Below the pieces are notes generated by a model. It did no database searches and was not told where the DNA came from. It saw only the letters and a list, made by a program, of their open reading frames with translations. A stretch of 64,000 nucleotides of DNA from Congeria kusceri (Eukaryota > Mollusca > Bivalvia > Myida > Dreissenidae). A program made the position numbers and the translations under genes. The number at the start of each line of letters is the position of its first letter. Positions within the stretch are counted from its first letter, which is position 1. Shown here in pieces: positions 25,901 through 38,112 of the stretch. The stretch lies in assembly GCA_027627225.1 (NCBI GenBank), contig CM051027.1:88334451-88398450 (forward strand), written 5' to 3'.

Positions 25901-28900
25901 TTATCATCAGTTTGACAATGTGTGCTTTTTCTAACAAAATAAATGCATTTTAATCTGTATCAAAGAAAACAATCTTGCATCTTAAATTATTCCAGAGCAT
26001 ATAATGTCAACATCAAAAGTTGTAATGAGTAGGCTGTTGATGATAAATAGGTTATTTGTAATAATAAATGCATTATATATATACTTTAAATAAAATGAAC
26101 CTTCTGTCTAGAACTGGTAAAAAGTATGAATAGGTTTGGTTACTTTCACTTTCGTTTTGAATTACTTGAACTTCAGGCTGAAGAACAAAGTTTAAAACAA
26201 ATTAATAATTATATTATAAACACTAAATAAACATTTTAAACAATACTGTCACAAATTATACTATTCACTACAAAATGTTAGCCTTATTTTTCACAAATAT
26301 TGGTCTAATCTTTTTCATGCTTGCTTGTGTTTGCAGCCATCTTGATTTTTTGCAACATTTGCACCAAGAGAGAAAAAGGTCAGATTGCATTATCATTCCA
26401 GATTTTTTTGTGAAAACTATATACACAATCATAAGCAACATACATCAAATTGCAAAATCAGGCCAAAATTTTTAGTGTAAAAGCTTTAGTTTTCTAAACA
26501 ATATATATAAATTTTAATAATTGAAACTTTTTTTTAATCAAAATGACTAGTTTCTGCATAGTTAAGAAAAGCTCCGGGCAATTTGATTATCTTATTATCA
26601 TAATTTATGCAGATTAGGTCAAAATTCCATTGTAAAGTAGTAAAAATGTAAGTAAAAAAAATCTTGCTATTCTTGGGTCAACAGATTGGTCATTTCTGGG
26701 CAGGAGCAAATTTGCCAAGGGAGGTAACTCTTGCATGGTTTTGCATTGCTACCGACACATTGTTTATGGACACCATTAGTGGACCTTGTTGAGACATGTA
26801 GTCACACTGACAAGGTGATCACTTACACAACTGGATTTTAGATAAAGAGATATGTTTGAAATATAACACTTCTAATGCACTAAGAATATAATTGAACTGG
26901 GTTTCTAATGGTGTGTGTTGTATTGGTTTGCAACTACATGTATTATGCCAATTTATGGTCTTAATAACAGTTACATTTTGAAGTTCGGATGGTTAGGTCT
27001 ACTTCAAGCTATTATCAGAGTTCTGGGTAATGTGAGATTCAGCGTATTTGGACGCGAACTGTTCCGAAAAGGACGCCATAAAATCCAGGGTCAGATTCTA
27101 GGACGCGTCAATATCTGGTTGCGTACGCATGTTTTTCCAATACATTAAAAGATCGCTCATGCCGATTAACCTTGCAATCAACACATTCCATTATTAAACT
27201 ACTGCAGCAGTATGTCAATTTTCGATAAAATCTTTCAGTAGGCGGAGTCAGGATTACCTCGGTTAACCACTCAGCCAATCAAATCGCGCATATTTTCAGA
27301 AGACCTTTTTCAGTGTGAGTGACATCATCTTAGTCATGGCTCGTTTTAATTAATTGAGGGAACAGTAAAAGGGGTATTGTTTGTAACGAGTTCAGTTTCG
27401 GTGTGTGTGTTTTTTGGAACGTGAACGGTAGACGTCATGAGTAAAGACACGGTCTTTACGAAGTGCAGGTTCGCGACTAATTAGGCTAATAACAGGGCTC
27501 GCGCTGGCGATCGCCATTTGAGCCATTGGCGAAATAATTTAGAAATTGGCTCAATAAAATCTCAATTGGCTCAATCACCCCAAAACCCCCAACTTTGAAA
27601 CTTTGGAAAAACCAGATTTCAAAACAAAGAAAACGAAAGTAGCCAAGTCCCGCGAGAGCGAGATCTGCTCAGACTGGTTTACAGTCTAGTTTCAGCTGAT
27701 AACGCGAGTAATGAATCGTTAAGACACAGTCACGATTAACCTCACGTGGTGTGAATTGGTGTCAAGTGGGAAAATGGCTCTTGTGAAAACAATGTTTATG
27801 GTCGACCGTTTGTATTTTAATTGCTACCGATTGTGGTTGATTATCACACAGGCGGCGACTGAATCAACTTGTAATGAAAGTTGTTATTGATTAATGAGAG
27901 GACTAAAGGAGGGATTATAAAAAGGGAGTTGATTTTTAGCAAAGCGACAAATGTAAATGTGTTTACACAAAGTCGGTATCTAGTCTGCCATGTATTGTTG
28001 TAATTTAATGCTCAATTATGACGATTAAAGACTTATGTAGCATATATATGAGGGTATATAAATATATTTCAGTGCTTACAGGACAATACTTCATTTCATA
28101 ATGTGCATTAGACATTTATATGCAGCAGACCAGTGACTTTCTTTAACTTTTGATGTATTCTTTAAATTTAAATGAAAATAACTATGCTAATTGCTATTTA
28201 TGTATGAAAAAACTTGTTGTTAACCTCATTTATTGATTTGTTTATTTTATTTCTATTAATGTGTTTTAATATGTACATTAATGGTTTAATCATATTTATG
28301 TAGCAAAACAATGTTACCTGATTTATAAATTGTAACCACGCGAATAAGCAAATCCGACCTCGCAAAAAATTGGCTCAAGAAAATTTTCAGCCAGCGCCAG
28401 CCCTGAATAATAATTACATCTTATTTACTGAAATAATAAAACTGAGATGGAAGGCGTTAATTGGAATGCTCCAATTTCCAAGCGTTTCATGAACAGATAT
28501 TGTCAGTTTCTATTCAAAAATCAGGACGTTTATTTAATGCAGTATATTTTTATAGTGTTTATTTGTGTTTATATTTGTGATAAAGCTATTGCTTTTGATA
28601 AGTGTAGTGTAATAATGCAGCAACGGACGTTGCAACTGTTCGGCCTCGGGAGTTAAACGTAAACGTGATGGTGAAAGCGAAAGTGACTGTGACTATGAAG
28701 ATGCTGATGTATCACGATTTTGATATATGTTGATGAGTATATAGGATTGTGTGTGGTGATTTATGTAGATGGCCATGCTGACGAGATGTGGATGTATCAT
28801 TTTATTGAAATTGATGTCTAATATGTATGTTTATGTATTTGTGAAAATGTTGCATAGTTATATGTGAACTAAAAATAAATAATTGTGCTGAACACGGTCT

Positions 28901-31900
28901 TTGTAATAGTAACTTTTATAATAAAATATGGTTTAAATATGGTTTATTCAATATACATTAGACACATATAAAAATACGAAGATAATCAAATAATGATCTG
29001 GAACGCTTAATTATGGTGGGACTCCTACTTTTTCTGAGAAAGGAGTCCTGGACTCGATGTTCAAAATCCTAGGGAGGACTCTGATTATGCAGATTGTAAT
29101 GCTAGTCAGTGTTCATTAGGTCCAGAAAAGCATTGAGAAAAATTGGTCATTCTGTCTGGAATATTGTTGTTGTTATCTGAACTTATCCTGTTATTTTTTC
29201 CGTATTTAACGGTCTGAAAAAAGGACCCATTCTCAATGCCAATTTTTTTTTTTCTAATTGGAATGAAAAAATTCCCACATCTGAAGTGACAAAATCCTTT
29301 TTAGATTGGAAATGTAAATATAATTTGTCAATTATGTAATAATATGAATAAACAACGTTAAAATACAAAGTTCAGCAAATATAAAACAAGTTTTAAGTAA
29401 TTTATTTATTAATGTTTCCCAATCTGTAATGTTCCACGACACATAATTCCCAATTTAATTGGTACCAGACCCATTCACAAAGCAGTGAAAAAAATCACTG
29501 ATATGCTAAGCTTTATTTTGTGTTTCGCTTGTTCAACTTGTGTTCACAACTACAAAGTGGACAGTAACAAGGTCTCTGGGCCAGAAATAATAATTTGCCA
29601 TCTATCAGTCATTGTTACAAGTAACCGGTGTGGAGACATTTCGTAAAATGTATTAATAAAAAAATGCCAATATTTTAAATTGCTTTTTCAGGTGAAGCTT
29701 GATGCCTACAAGCAAAAGCAAGATTCTGGTGCAACTTTGGAGAAAGACCAACTGGTATAATATATATAAGGCCTAATATCGTCACTTTGGGGCTAAATAT
29801 TGTCCCCATTTCTTCTGTTTATTGACTTCTTCCACATTTGTGGGGAAATTTGATCTTTCCAGAATTTCTACTTTTCAAATGAAATCTTTTGTAATATTCA
29901 TTCACTGTGTATAGTTAAGTTGTCAAAATTGTTGATTGCAAAGTAAACAAGGTTTTCACGTTTGAAAATCAAATTTTTATGGACTGATGTGATGAAATTA
30001 AATACATGGGAGAACATTTTAATTTATCTTTACAAGGCATAACTTCAAATAGTTTAAATTTAACTTGAAACAAAATTTAATGATGTTTGTTATAATTGGC
30101 ATGTTCTCAACTTTTCCTCTGTGGTTCTATTTGTAGATTGCGGTAGAGAAGTATGGAGAGGTTATTACAAATCTCGAGTTTGCACGGGATCTTCAGAAGC
30201 AGTTTGCTACAATCAATGCTGATGTAAGGATAAACATTTATTAATATTATAATAAATTATGTTCAAACGACTTTTTGGATGTGTCTGACAGTGTATTAAA
30301 GTATAGTTTTAAGAAAAGCATTTATAGCAAAGTAGTAGCACATGTTCATTTCTAGCCAAATTGGTCTGAAGTAAATGTTGAAGATATCTTTATAAATTGA
30401 ACATATTTGTGTTACCATATATGAACTATGAATGATTTCCAATTGACTGACAGATTTTGGCATTATCACTGGCATTATCAAGAATTTAATGTCCAAAATG
30501 TTCTTATGCCAATTTAAGCTGCAACATATACCATGTATTTATTAATATATACGGATGTCACATGTTTGTCTCCCTATTGCAGGCAGAGAAGCTGCTGAAG
30601 AAACAAGCGAAGCGAGGCAAGTCTGAGAAGCAGATGCAGGAGTTGAAGCGAATCCGTGAGGTGTTACAGCTTCAGGGACTCCTAGACAGCATGGGCTCAG
30701 ACACGGTCCGCCAGGACTTCAAAACTGGCAAGCATGGCGCCATCGTGAGTTGAAATATAATATCCAATTATGGATCATAATATCATGGTTGCATGTTTTC
30801 AGTGTTAAGTCCGAAATGAGATTTAATAATAACTTAAATGGTTATATAAAAACTGGCAAGCATGGTCCCATTGTGAGTAGCCCATTATTAATCATACCTT
30901 ATTATCGCATGTTTTCGGCATTTCATCCGAAACAAGAATTTAATAAGAGATCTTTCCAGTATTTGCCACGAAGATGTAAACTCCTCTCCAGCTATAGTTA
31001 AGGAATAATTTTCATTCCCCTGTATTCAGGAACACTTCACGCGCTTTACTACATGCTTTTGTGTGTAAAATAGGTTAACAGTTAAACACATGATATTTGC
31101 CATTCCCTAAAATAGATCAACATCTCTTGAAACTTTGTGATTGATGGGTGTGGAAACGTCTGTAATAATAAATGGTCATGTTGGCAGTAATTGGTCCTAA
31201 TTGATTAACAAGATCTATCAATACTCACTAAGGTGCTAACAGAGGAGAACCTGGACCAGTTAGACGAGCTGTACAAGCTGGTTAGTCCTGTCCGCAATGA
31301 AAAGACCGACTACCTCGAGTTGCTGTCTGAGGCCTCGGAACACATTGTCAACCTTATGGATGCCAAGGACAAACCGGTGGCTGGCTCAACATACAAGGTT
31401 CTTGCTATAACAACAACATTTTAGTTTAACTTCATGTGCATGATTTATAGGAATTAAAAAAAAAATCGAATGGCAATCATATTAATATTAAATATAATAT
31501 TTTAATAATTTATACTATAAACCTTGTTAAAATGAAATTTATAGAGACTTTAGACTGCAAGCTTCCTATTACAAATTGAAACATGTTCCAAGAAAGGTGT
31601 TTGAAGTGCTGTTGTGTGGAAAAAAGCATGAATGTTATTCAGGAGCCTTAAAGCAGCCTGATGACAAACCCAAACGTTTGGTGCATTTTAGTCGCTGAAG
31701 GAGCTGTTGGACTTGATATCCGAGTGTGGCTACTTTGAGCATGCCAGTAAGGAGGAGGGTGCGGATGCAGAGGGTGAGTTTGAGCTCGTGCAGCATGAGG
31801 ATGTGCCCGCACCGGACTCTGAGGAGGTCCAGTCCTCGCTGCCACCCGATGTGAGCGAGGAGGATGAGCCAGAGGTCCAGCCGTCCAAGGTGAGCTGTCA

Positions 31901-34900
31901 GCGCATTTAGTCCGTACCGGTTAGGACACATTTATAGTCACAGGATAGTTGTTATTTTGTCATAATTCATGATTCCTGAATTTTAGCAAACCTTAATTTC
32001 TGATTGTGCAGAAGTATAAAAAGCTGAATAGTCATTTAATGTAATTGAAACAGACAATGGCTTACCTACATGTACGCGGCAACTTCTTTGGTTTTTAACT
32101 TGGTCCTAGCGATTTTAACCTGTCACAGGCAAGAGGGCAAGTGTTTAATAAAATCTATGCATTATGGCAGCTTAGGATTTTGGGCACATTTACAGTCGCA
32201 GTTTCCTTGTTATGTTGTGTGATTATTTTCTAGATGTTACAATCATTTCTATCCAGCAAGGTTGGTCAGTTGATTGAAAGTGGTAATCAAAATTTGTTAT
32301 TTTAATTAAAACCTAGTTAAATGCATCAATTAATTAACTAAATAATGTATGTTTTGTGTAAAATTTATGGCCTTGATTATTTCCAAAGAAGACTTGTGAT
32401 TATAAAAATTTCTCTTCTGGTTGGTATTGGACCTTTTCTGAAAAAGTGTACTAACGTTAATAGATATTTTATCTACAGATGGGCAGTGTTGTACGACTTA
32501 CTAAAAATGATATGTATGATGGTTCTTGTGGAGGTGAGTAACATTTTAAAAAACTTCCACATTGCCTGTACGCGTATAATCCTAACGCAGTGCAGCGACT
32601 CTAACGCAGTGCCAATATGGGGGACACAGAGACAATGTAATTATTTTTCAGGTTTTTCATCATGTTTTTATATTTGTGTCGAGTATCAGCGTACAGCTTT
32701 TAATAGCTATAGTGCCATGTGCTAAATGTACTCAATATTTTGTTTGACTATTACTCTATGATGCTGGAAGTCATTAAAATGTACTCGAAAAAGTCTTCAT
32801 AAAGAAAATTTTAAGGTGTCCGACCGTTTTAAACTGTCTTAAAATGCAGTAGTACCTTACCTGTAATATAAATTAGTTAAATGAGCATCTCTGTGACCAT
32901 GTGTAATCATATCAAAGTTTAAAGTTCATGTTTATTGATAAAACATTGTCTTTATTCTGAACTGGTTATGGGCTTGCAGATAATATCTGACCGATGTAGG
33001 AAACTGTGATGGATAAGTACAAACATAAAAGGGATAATTACCTAACAGACTATAAAAAAAAGATTCCAGTGCATGAACTAATTTCTGTTGGTGTTATTTC
33101 TGTCTTTTATTCTGTATTCAAATGCCTTTACAGGTGTTTTTTACAGTCCCATGGCTTCTCTGTTTCTTTCGGATAAAAACAATATTATCTTTTGCTACAA
33201 GTTCCTTGCCACTTCATGTAATAGCAGAAGGAATAGTTCCTTATGTAATTTGGACATGTAGCCATATTTGTTAGACCCTGCATACACTCCAAACAAAATT
33301 CACGGTATTTCAAAACATTGTCACTATGTTTCGAATGACAGTGTTCAATAATTTCTTCTAAACTGTCTAGAAGATGTATCGCAATATACACACTAATTAA
33401 ACTGTGTATGTTCAGAAATATTCAAACGAGGGTCACTTTGAATGTGCTCTATGCTTTTATATTTTACAGGGGTATTGGCATTTCCTGTTCCACTGTCATT
33501 ATTTTGGAATTATAACTACGTTGTCTTTTTTTCTTTCTTTGCAAATCGTTTGGTACTATATCAAGACATACCTTATTTCCCACTATTTTAGTCCAGCACA
33601 AACGATATTTTAATGCAGGTCTTCGTGGTACAGTGTGCAATGGGTAACAATCTCTGTCTTGATTGCATGCGTCCTCACATTGATGACATTTAAAGTGGTC
33701 CATAGTTTATATCATGAAAGAATACAAAAGAATACACGTTGTCACTGGTGAACGAGCAAATTATGCAAAAAGATTTGAATGAAAATAGAAACATATATAT
33801 AGGCCCACTATATTCGTTCATCTTACATGTATATGATCAATTCATTTATATAGAAAATAAGTTAGTTAGGTGTTTGTCCTTCAAGTTTTTCTGCATTTAT
33901 TTGGTTTTTATTCGTTCCTATTATACATTGCGTTCGGTTATTATCAACTAGAAATTAGGTTTTGATCCATTTTCTCACAGTCTGCACATTTGAACAAGTA
34001 TTGTGTCCATATGCAGTGGTATAACACCATAATGTAAACAGGCTTTTGGAGCAATATATGTTTGCTTCCAAACAGCGAAATAGTATGGCCATTTAAAGCC
34101 TCTAGGAATTTTTAATGATTGTTTATAAATATTTTAACTGAATGTTTGGCCTTGTTCCTCAGCATTCCATCTTACAACACAATGTTTGCTAGATGAAACA
34201 GATATATTTAAATAAATATTCACTTGATCAATTGCAACAGATATTACGACCAAAACAAACATGTACATAAGGAAACTATGCATTAAACAAAGTACAACCG
34301 TCTTTCTATCCGTCAAGGTACTGCGTTAGGGTCGCTGCACTGCATTCGGATTATCCAGGTACAGGTTACATTTGTTTGGAATTTATGAGAATTGTTTTAA
34401 TATTCAGGTAGTGAAAACAGCAGAAGCTGATGCGTTTTTCAACACACCTGTCTCCACCCACTCAGTGGATCAGCAGCAAGTGGAACTAGTAGCTTCAGCA
34501 GCATTTTCCCAGCAGCAACAACAGCCCAGGCGTCCATTCCAGGAGATTGTGTCATCTGTTCAGGGAAATTTCAACTTCTTGCAAGAGTCAACCATCGAAA
34601 TGGAATCCAAACAAAGAGAATTTTGTAAGCAATTTTTACATTTTGATAGGTCAAAATCCAGTTGCATCATCTAAATGTAAGAATTTGTTATTACTGAGTA
34701 CAATCTCATAGTTTTCAACTGTTGTTAGTGCATCCGTAAAACGTGGTCTATCCAACCAACATGTTTCTTTCAATTGTTCCCAATGCCTGTCCTGTTTTTA
34801 GCCCCACACATGGACCCAGCTGTAGTAGCGGCCCACCCGATGCCCCAGTCCCAACATGCAATGGTGCGGCCTTCCTCCACTCGAACCCCCGACAACACCG

Positions 34901-37900
34901 GCTTTACTCCCTCCTACTCGGAAAAATCTGCGTACGGTGACCAGATCATGAGCACTGCCATAACATCCTCAGCGGTTGAACAAAGTGTATATTCCCAGAC
35001 AAACCCGTCTCAGCAGTCACAAACCTTTACAAACTCTGGTTATTCATTACCAACTGACAATTTATTATCTGGAAGTGATTCAGGGTTATTGGGTAACAAA
35101 GGTTCATCAGAGAGCGGAACAATTTCACACACACAGTATGATATTCCACCACAGTTGCCTATGCCTCCTGGACATGAGCAGTCATCACAAGTATGTACCC
35201 TGGTCTTGAAATGTGATTTAGAATATGTTATATCTGTAAATTTAATGATTGCATTTTATATTGATTAACAGCCATGTGTTTATTTAATAAATGTTGTTCT
35301 CTAAAAGGATTGAAAAGTACTGGGATGTAGTATTCAGATCTGCTGTATTTTAGGGATAATGAAATCAAATATAGATGAGGATCTATCAAAGGTTTTCGTC
35401 TCCTTGAAACTGTAAAAAAATTAACCTCTCCTTTCTCTGACATGTATACCCGGTAATTAATTACATTTCACAAACGACTGTGTTGCATCCCTTCCCCTTA
35501 AATGATTAGAATGCGTCTGGGCTTTTACCTGTTTTTCTTACATCCATACATTTGTCAACCTTTTTTAACTGTTTGCTTACATAAATATTTTTAAAGAATG
35601 TTTAATGTACTTGTATATACAAGGGTAACTTGTTATGCTCCCAATCGAAGGTTTATTGGTTCGCTAATGTCGGTCCTTCGGTCAGTCTCTTGGTCAGTAC
35701 ACCACTTTCGTTTCTGCTCTTAAGTCCAAACAGTTTTTATCTGATCCTCACCAAACTTTTTGAAAATGTTTGTGGGCATAATATCTCGGCCATGTTCGAT
35801 AATCAGCCAAATTGCCCCAGGAATTGTGGAGTTATGGCCCTTGAATTATCTAAAGTTGGCCTTTTTAGCCATTTCCGCTCTATAAGTCCAACAGTTTGAT
35901 TTTCATCAAACATGGTGAAAATCTTTATCTAATATCTCAGCCAAGTATTATAATCAACCAAATTATCCAAGGAACTGTGGAGTTATGGCCCTTGAATTAT
36001 CTAAAATTAGCCTTTTAAACCGTTTTCGCGCTCTTTGTCCAACAGTTTTCGTCCAATCTTCACCAAACTTGATAAAAATGTTTGACTCCATAGTATCTTA
36101 GCCAGGTTAAATGATCAACCAAATAGCCACATGAACTGCATAGTTATTGCCCTTGATTTATATAGAATTGGTCTTTTTAGCAGTTTCCGCTCTGTTTGTC
36201 CAACAGTTTTAACCCGCTCTATACCAGACTTGGTATTTCAAAGATTGCTTTTAACCCAGATGGGGCATACCTGTTTTACAAACAGCTCGTGTTTAGTATA
36301 GTTTTACAAATAAACATTTGACAATACTAGATCATTTAGGTAAAAAAACAGACCCATCAATTATGTTTTCCAAACACATCTTGCATTTTTCTAAAACAAT
36401 ATTTGACTCACATGTGGTCTTTTCACTTACAAAGATCAAGTAGTATAAAATAATGATTTATGGTGCGTGCTAAAATCTATGTATTTTGAGCTAGTATTCT
36501 GGTGGTTTCCCACACTCATCTATATATAAGTGTGTGTGTTTGGCAGCATGAGAGCAGTTCCGACCTGGACAAGAAAGCCTTCCAGATGAACCCAAACGCC
36601 ACAGAATTCCAGCTAGCCTACAGTCAACAAACTGATGAGGACAAGGAACACTCTAACAAGTCATCTGATGATGGTTTCCAAGGTAACATACAGTACACTT
36701 CCTTCATGCGTAGTCGCCGGACTCGAGGAGCTAAACTGAAACTTAAGTTTTTAAGTATGCATACAATTGACTGTTTAATGGTTTTTACCTGGTTTACATG
36801 GACAAAACACTCTAGAAATGTTTATTGATAGTATTGGACACAGTGAAAAATAGTTGTAATTGTTTTGTCTGTTTCCTTATGATTATAAACATTTAATAAT
36901 TTCGTTTCACTTGATTGTTTGTATAGGTTAACTGTAAATGAAACTTGTCATGAAAGTGAGTTTGAAAGACTAACACTGTATCATTTTGCTTTCCATATTT
37001 AATTTTCCTTTGGGAAATGTTCATCGTTGGTGACATGAAATGATGCATGATTTCTAGGCGTAACATATACCAACACAGGCTTCAGTCGAGAGCAGCGGAG
37101 GGATGGCGGTGGTAGAGGGGGTTTCCGTGGAGGTCGTGGTGGCAGCCGTGGAAACATGAGCAATGGCTACAGCAGGGGTGGTCGAGGTAAACTATTTTGT
37201 GCAGTGTGGCTTAATACAGTATTTGCAATGCAAGTGTTGTCTTTGCAAAAATTCTGGTATACTGATTATTTAATCAAACAACTTCATCTACTTAATTTAT
37301 ATTGGAAAATTTTATCCATCGTGATCATAAACTTCAACATATGTTCGGTTTACTATTGCTGCTTTTTCCAGCTCATATGCCGGTATCATTGGCTATTTAT
37401 ATTATTTCACAGAGTGGCGGGTTTTTTTTGCATAAAAAATACTTGGTCAAAGAACGATGTTAGCGTGCTTGTGTTTACTACTTATACTATTCTGTTTTAA
37501 TAGTTTAAGTCACAGCATGTACACAGTTGTAGATATAACATCTTATAATGGCACTATCGGAAAAGCACTTCTGTATATACAGGCAACTACCAAGGCTACC
37601 AGCAGAGGAGCGACTACAACCGAGGTGGCTCAGACGGTTACCAAGGTTACAACAATGGTGGTGGTGGTAACTACAATAACGGAGGAGGTTTCCAGAAGAG
37701 AGGGGGAGAGGGAGGCCGGGGTGGCTCGAGGGGTGGAAACCGAGGAGGTTAGAGTCATTATCTCATACTTGTAACTTCTCTCTACTTGTAATTATAGACA
37801 ACAGACATCGAGTTCAGTTGGAGTAATTAAATGCACTCGACGTTTTGGTCTAATGACCTTTGGGAGTAACAAATACCACTATAAATTAAAATTTTCTTTA

Positions 37901-38112
37901 CTTGAACATTTTATGTATTTGTGAGCTTGTCATTGGCTTGTCAGTTCAAGTATGTTGTGTAATGCAAGTAAGGTGTCATTTAATAGTTGACTTGATGTAT
38001 GATTGCTGCTGTTGTTTCAGGACCGCGTGGAGGGTTCAACCGTGGCACCGGCAGCGCCCGAGGAACAGGCAGAGGGTTTGGCCGTCCAAACTTCAACCAG
38101 CAGCAGACGTAA
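22925..38112 (+). CDS. CAPRIN1: Caprin (cytoplasmic activation/proliferation-associated RNA-granule protein), complete, 12 exons
   Basis: Exons: 22925-23038, 29692-29754, 30137-30223, 30583-30744, 31233-31397, 31692-31889, 34408-34624, 34802-35190, 36547-36682, 37058-37186, 37583-37747, 38021-38112. All phases fit, giving 638 residues. The N-terminal conserved region (about 18-235) has KRVLNVVDKKVRNLEKRK.KLD, ITNLEFARDLQKQF, DTVRQDFKTGKHG and LDQLDELYKLV, colinear with human caprin-1. FNFLQES at about 318-324 with DPAVV shortly after matches the G3BP-binding segment. The last 128 residues are Arg/Gly-rich with many RGG motifs. Known role: RNA binding and stress- or neuronal-granule assembly with G3BP and FMRP-type partners. 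Exon 1 ends at a poor donor (GTCTCG) and exon 5 at GTTCTT. The ATG has A at -3. Intron 1 is 6.7 kb and full of transposons. Confidence 0.95.
23124..24521. mobile_element. Inverted-repeat element in caprin intron 1
   Basis: Left end CATCTTCCATTTAAGAACGT followed by AAAAGTTCCGTCAAA. The right end is its complement with a few changes (TTTGATGGAAATTTTATG, then TTCTTAAACGGAAGATG). About 1.4 kb, AT-rich, with several internal GACG...CGTC motifs and an ORF at 23304-23516 of no recognised family. The left end begins only about 85 bp after the weak donor of caprin exon 1. TA flanks are possible but the exact ends are uncertain. Confidence 0.65.
25040..25500 (+). repeat. Second, shorter copy of repeat family T
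   Basis: About three ~120-bp units with 'gagacctcgcttg' and 'gtgggtggggtcaaggtca', preceded by 'cgtttctg.tctctaactcg' and followed by 'ttccacgtttcttgttt'. Both flanks match those around 7690-8870, so the arrays are copies of one bounded element, not independent satellites. Confidence 0.7.
25501..27492. other. Caprin intron 1, no gene seen
   Basis: AT-rich intron sequence. ORFs at 26275-26475 and 26915-27148 lack splice support and any recognised motif. Nothing else definite. Confidence 0.4.
27493..28405. mobile_element. hAT-like non-autonomous element
   Basis: Ends CAGGGCTCGCGCTGGC and GCCAGCGCCAGCCCTG are inverted with one mismatch. Flanks are GCTAATAA at the left and AATAATAA at the right, an imperfect 8-bp duplication sharing its last six bases. 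CAGGG ends with 8-bp duplications fit hAT elements. The 913 bp contain no transposase-like ORF; near both ends the motif 'attggctca' is repeated. Inserted in caprin intron 1. Confidence 0.6.
28447..28731 (+). pseudogene. Possible transposon-protein relic
   Basis: An ORF ending MQQRTLQLFGLG runs into a stop, and the next frame continues KRKRDGESESDCDYEDAD before TGA. A QQ-TL-x-x-F-G then basic-acidic order resembles the N-terminal leader of some hAT or KRAB-free zinc-finger transposase proteins. It is interrupted and short. This is a resemblance by eye only. Confidence 0.2.
28732..29691. other. Caprin intron 1, 3' portion
   Basis: AT-rich. A small hairpin GGACTCCTAC...GGAGTCC lies at about 29029-29060. 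The 61-codon ORF at 29183-29368 has no supporting features. Ends in the TTTTTCAG acceptor of exon 2. Confidence 0.4.
30721..30975 (+). repeat. Diverged tandem duplication including the end of caprin exon 4 and its splice donor
   Basis: Copy 1 (30721-30847) spans the exon 4 end AAAACTGGCAAGCATGG.. and its GTGAGT donor. Copy 2 (30848-30975) repeats this as AAAACTGGCAAGCATGGTCC followed by an intact GTGAGT. 'aatcata' and 'gcatgttttc' further along also match. Copy 2 still encodes KTGKHGPI in an open frame but has no obvious acceptor of its own. Confidence 0.75.
32479..32533 (+). other. Cryptic or alternative caprin exon candidate (frame-shifting)
   Basis: A 55-nt stretch bounded by TTTATCTACAG and GTGAGT lies in caprin intron 6. 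It is open in the phase 0 frame (starts ATGGGCAGTGTT). Its length of 3n+1 would shift the frame of the following exon and meet TGA within eight codons. That is what a poison exon would do. It could equally be chance. Confidence 0.3.
32565..34366. mobile_element. 1.8-kb inverted-repeat element in caprin intron 6
   Basis: The left 49 bp (32565-32613: CCTGTACGCGTATAATCC then TAACGCAGTGCAGCGACTC) is repeated in inverted form at 34318-34366 with about eight mismatches. The inner half, GCAGTGCAGCGA.CCTAACGCAGT, is the best conserved. No clear target duplication. It carries three small minus-strand ORFs, listed separately. Superfamily unknown. Confidence 0.75.
33185..34316 (-). CDS. Possible nested small cysteine-rich secreted-protein gene (hypothetical)
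   Basis: Within the inverted-repeat element, opposite to caprin. 34316-34224 opens with MTDRKTVVLC and a hydrophobic run (MYMFVLVVISVAI) like a signal peptide, followed by a GTGAAT donor-like site. 33703-33464 has FKCHQCEDACNQDRDCYP, five Cys in its first 20 residues, and a consensus GTATGT donor after codon 44. 33391-33185 has six more Cys, including FCLECM and GTCSKR, and a stop. The phases do not join cleanly with the acceptors I can find, so it may be decayed or my borders may be wrong. A Ly-6/three-finger-like fold is conceivable but not shown. Confidence 0.25.
35624..36275 (+). repeat. Tandem-repeat mobile element in caprin intron 8
   Basis: About four ~165-bp units ('cgctct...gtccaacagttt', 'caccaaacttg..aaaatgtt', 'ggaactgtggagttatggcc', 'cttgaattat'). 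It starts after TTGTTATGCTCCC and a 'gtcggtccttcggtcagtc' microsatellite-like tract, and ends near GGGGCATACC. The end motifs TATGCTCCC and GGGGCATA are inverted. Non-coding. Confidence 0.7.

Noticed and set aside
37156..37774. ORFs 37156-37500 and 37457-37774
   Set aside because: Off-frame or intron-extended readings around caprin RGG exons; the correct frame gives the Gly/Arg-rich tail.
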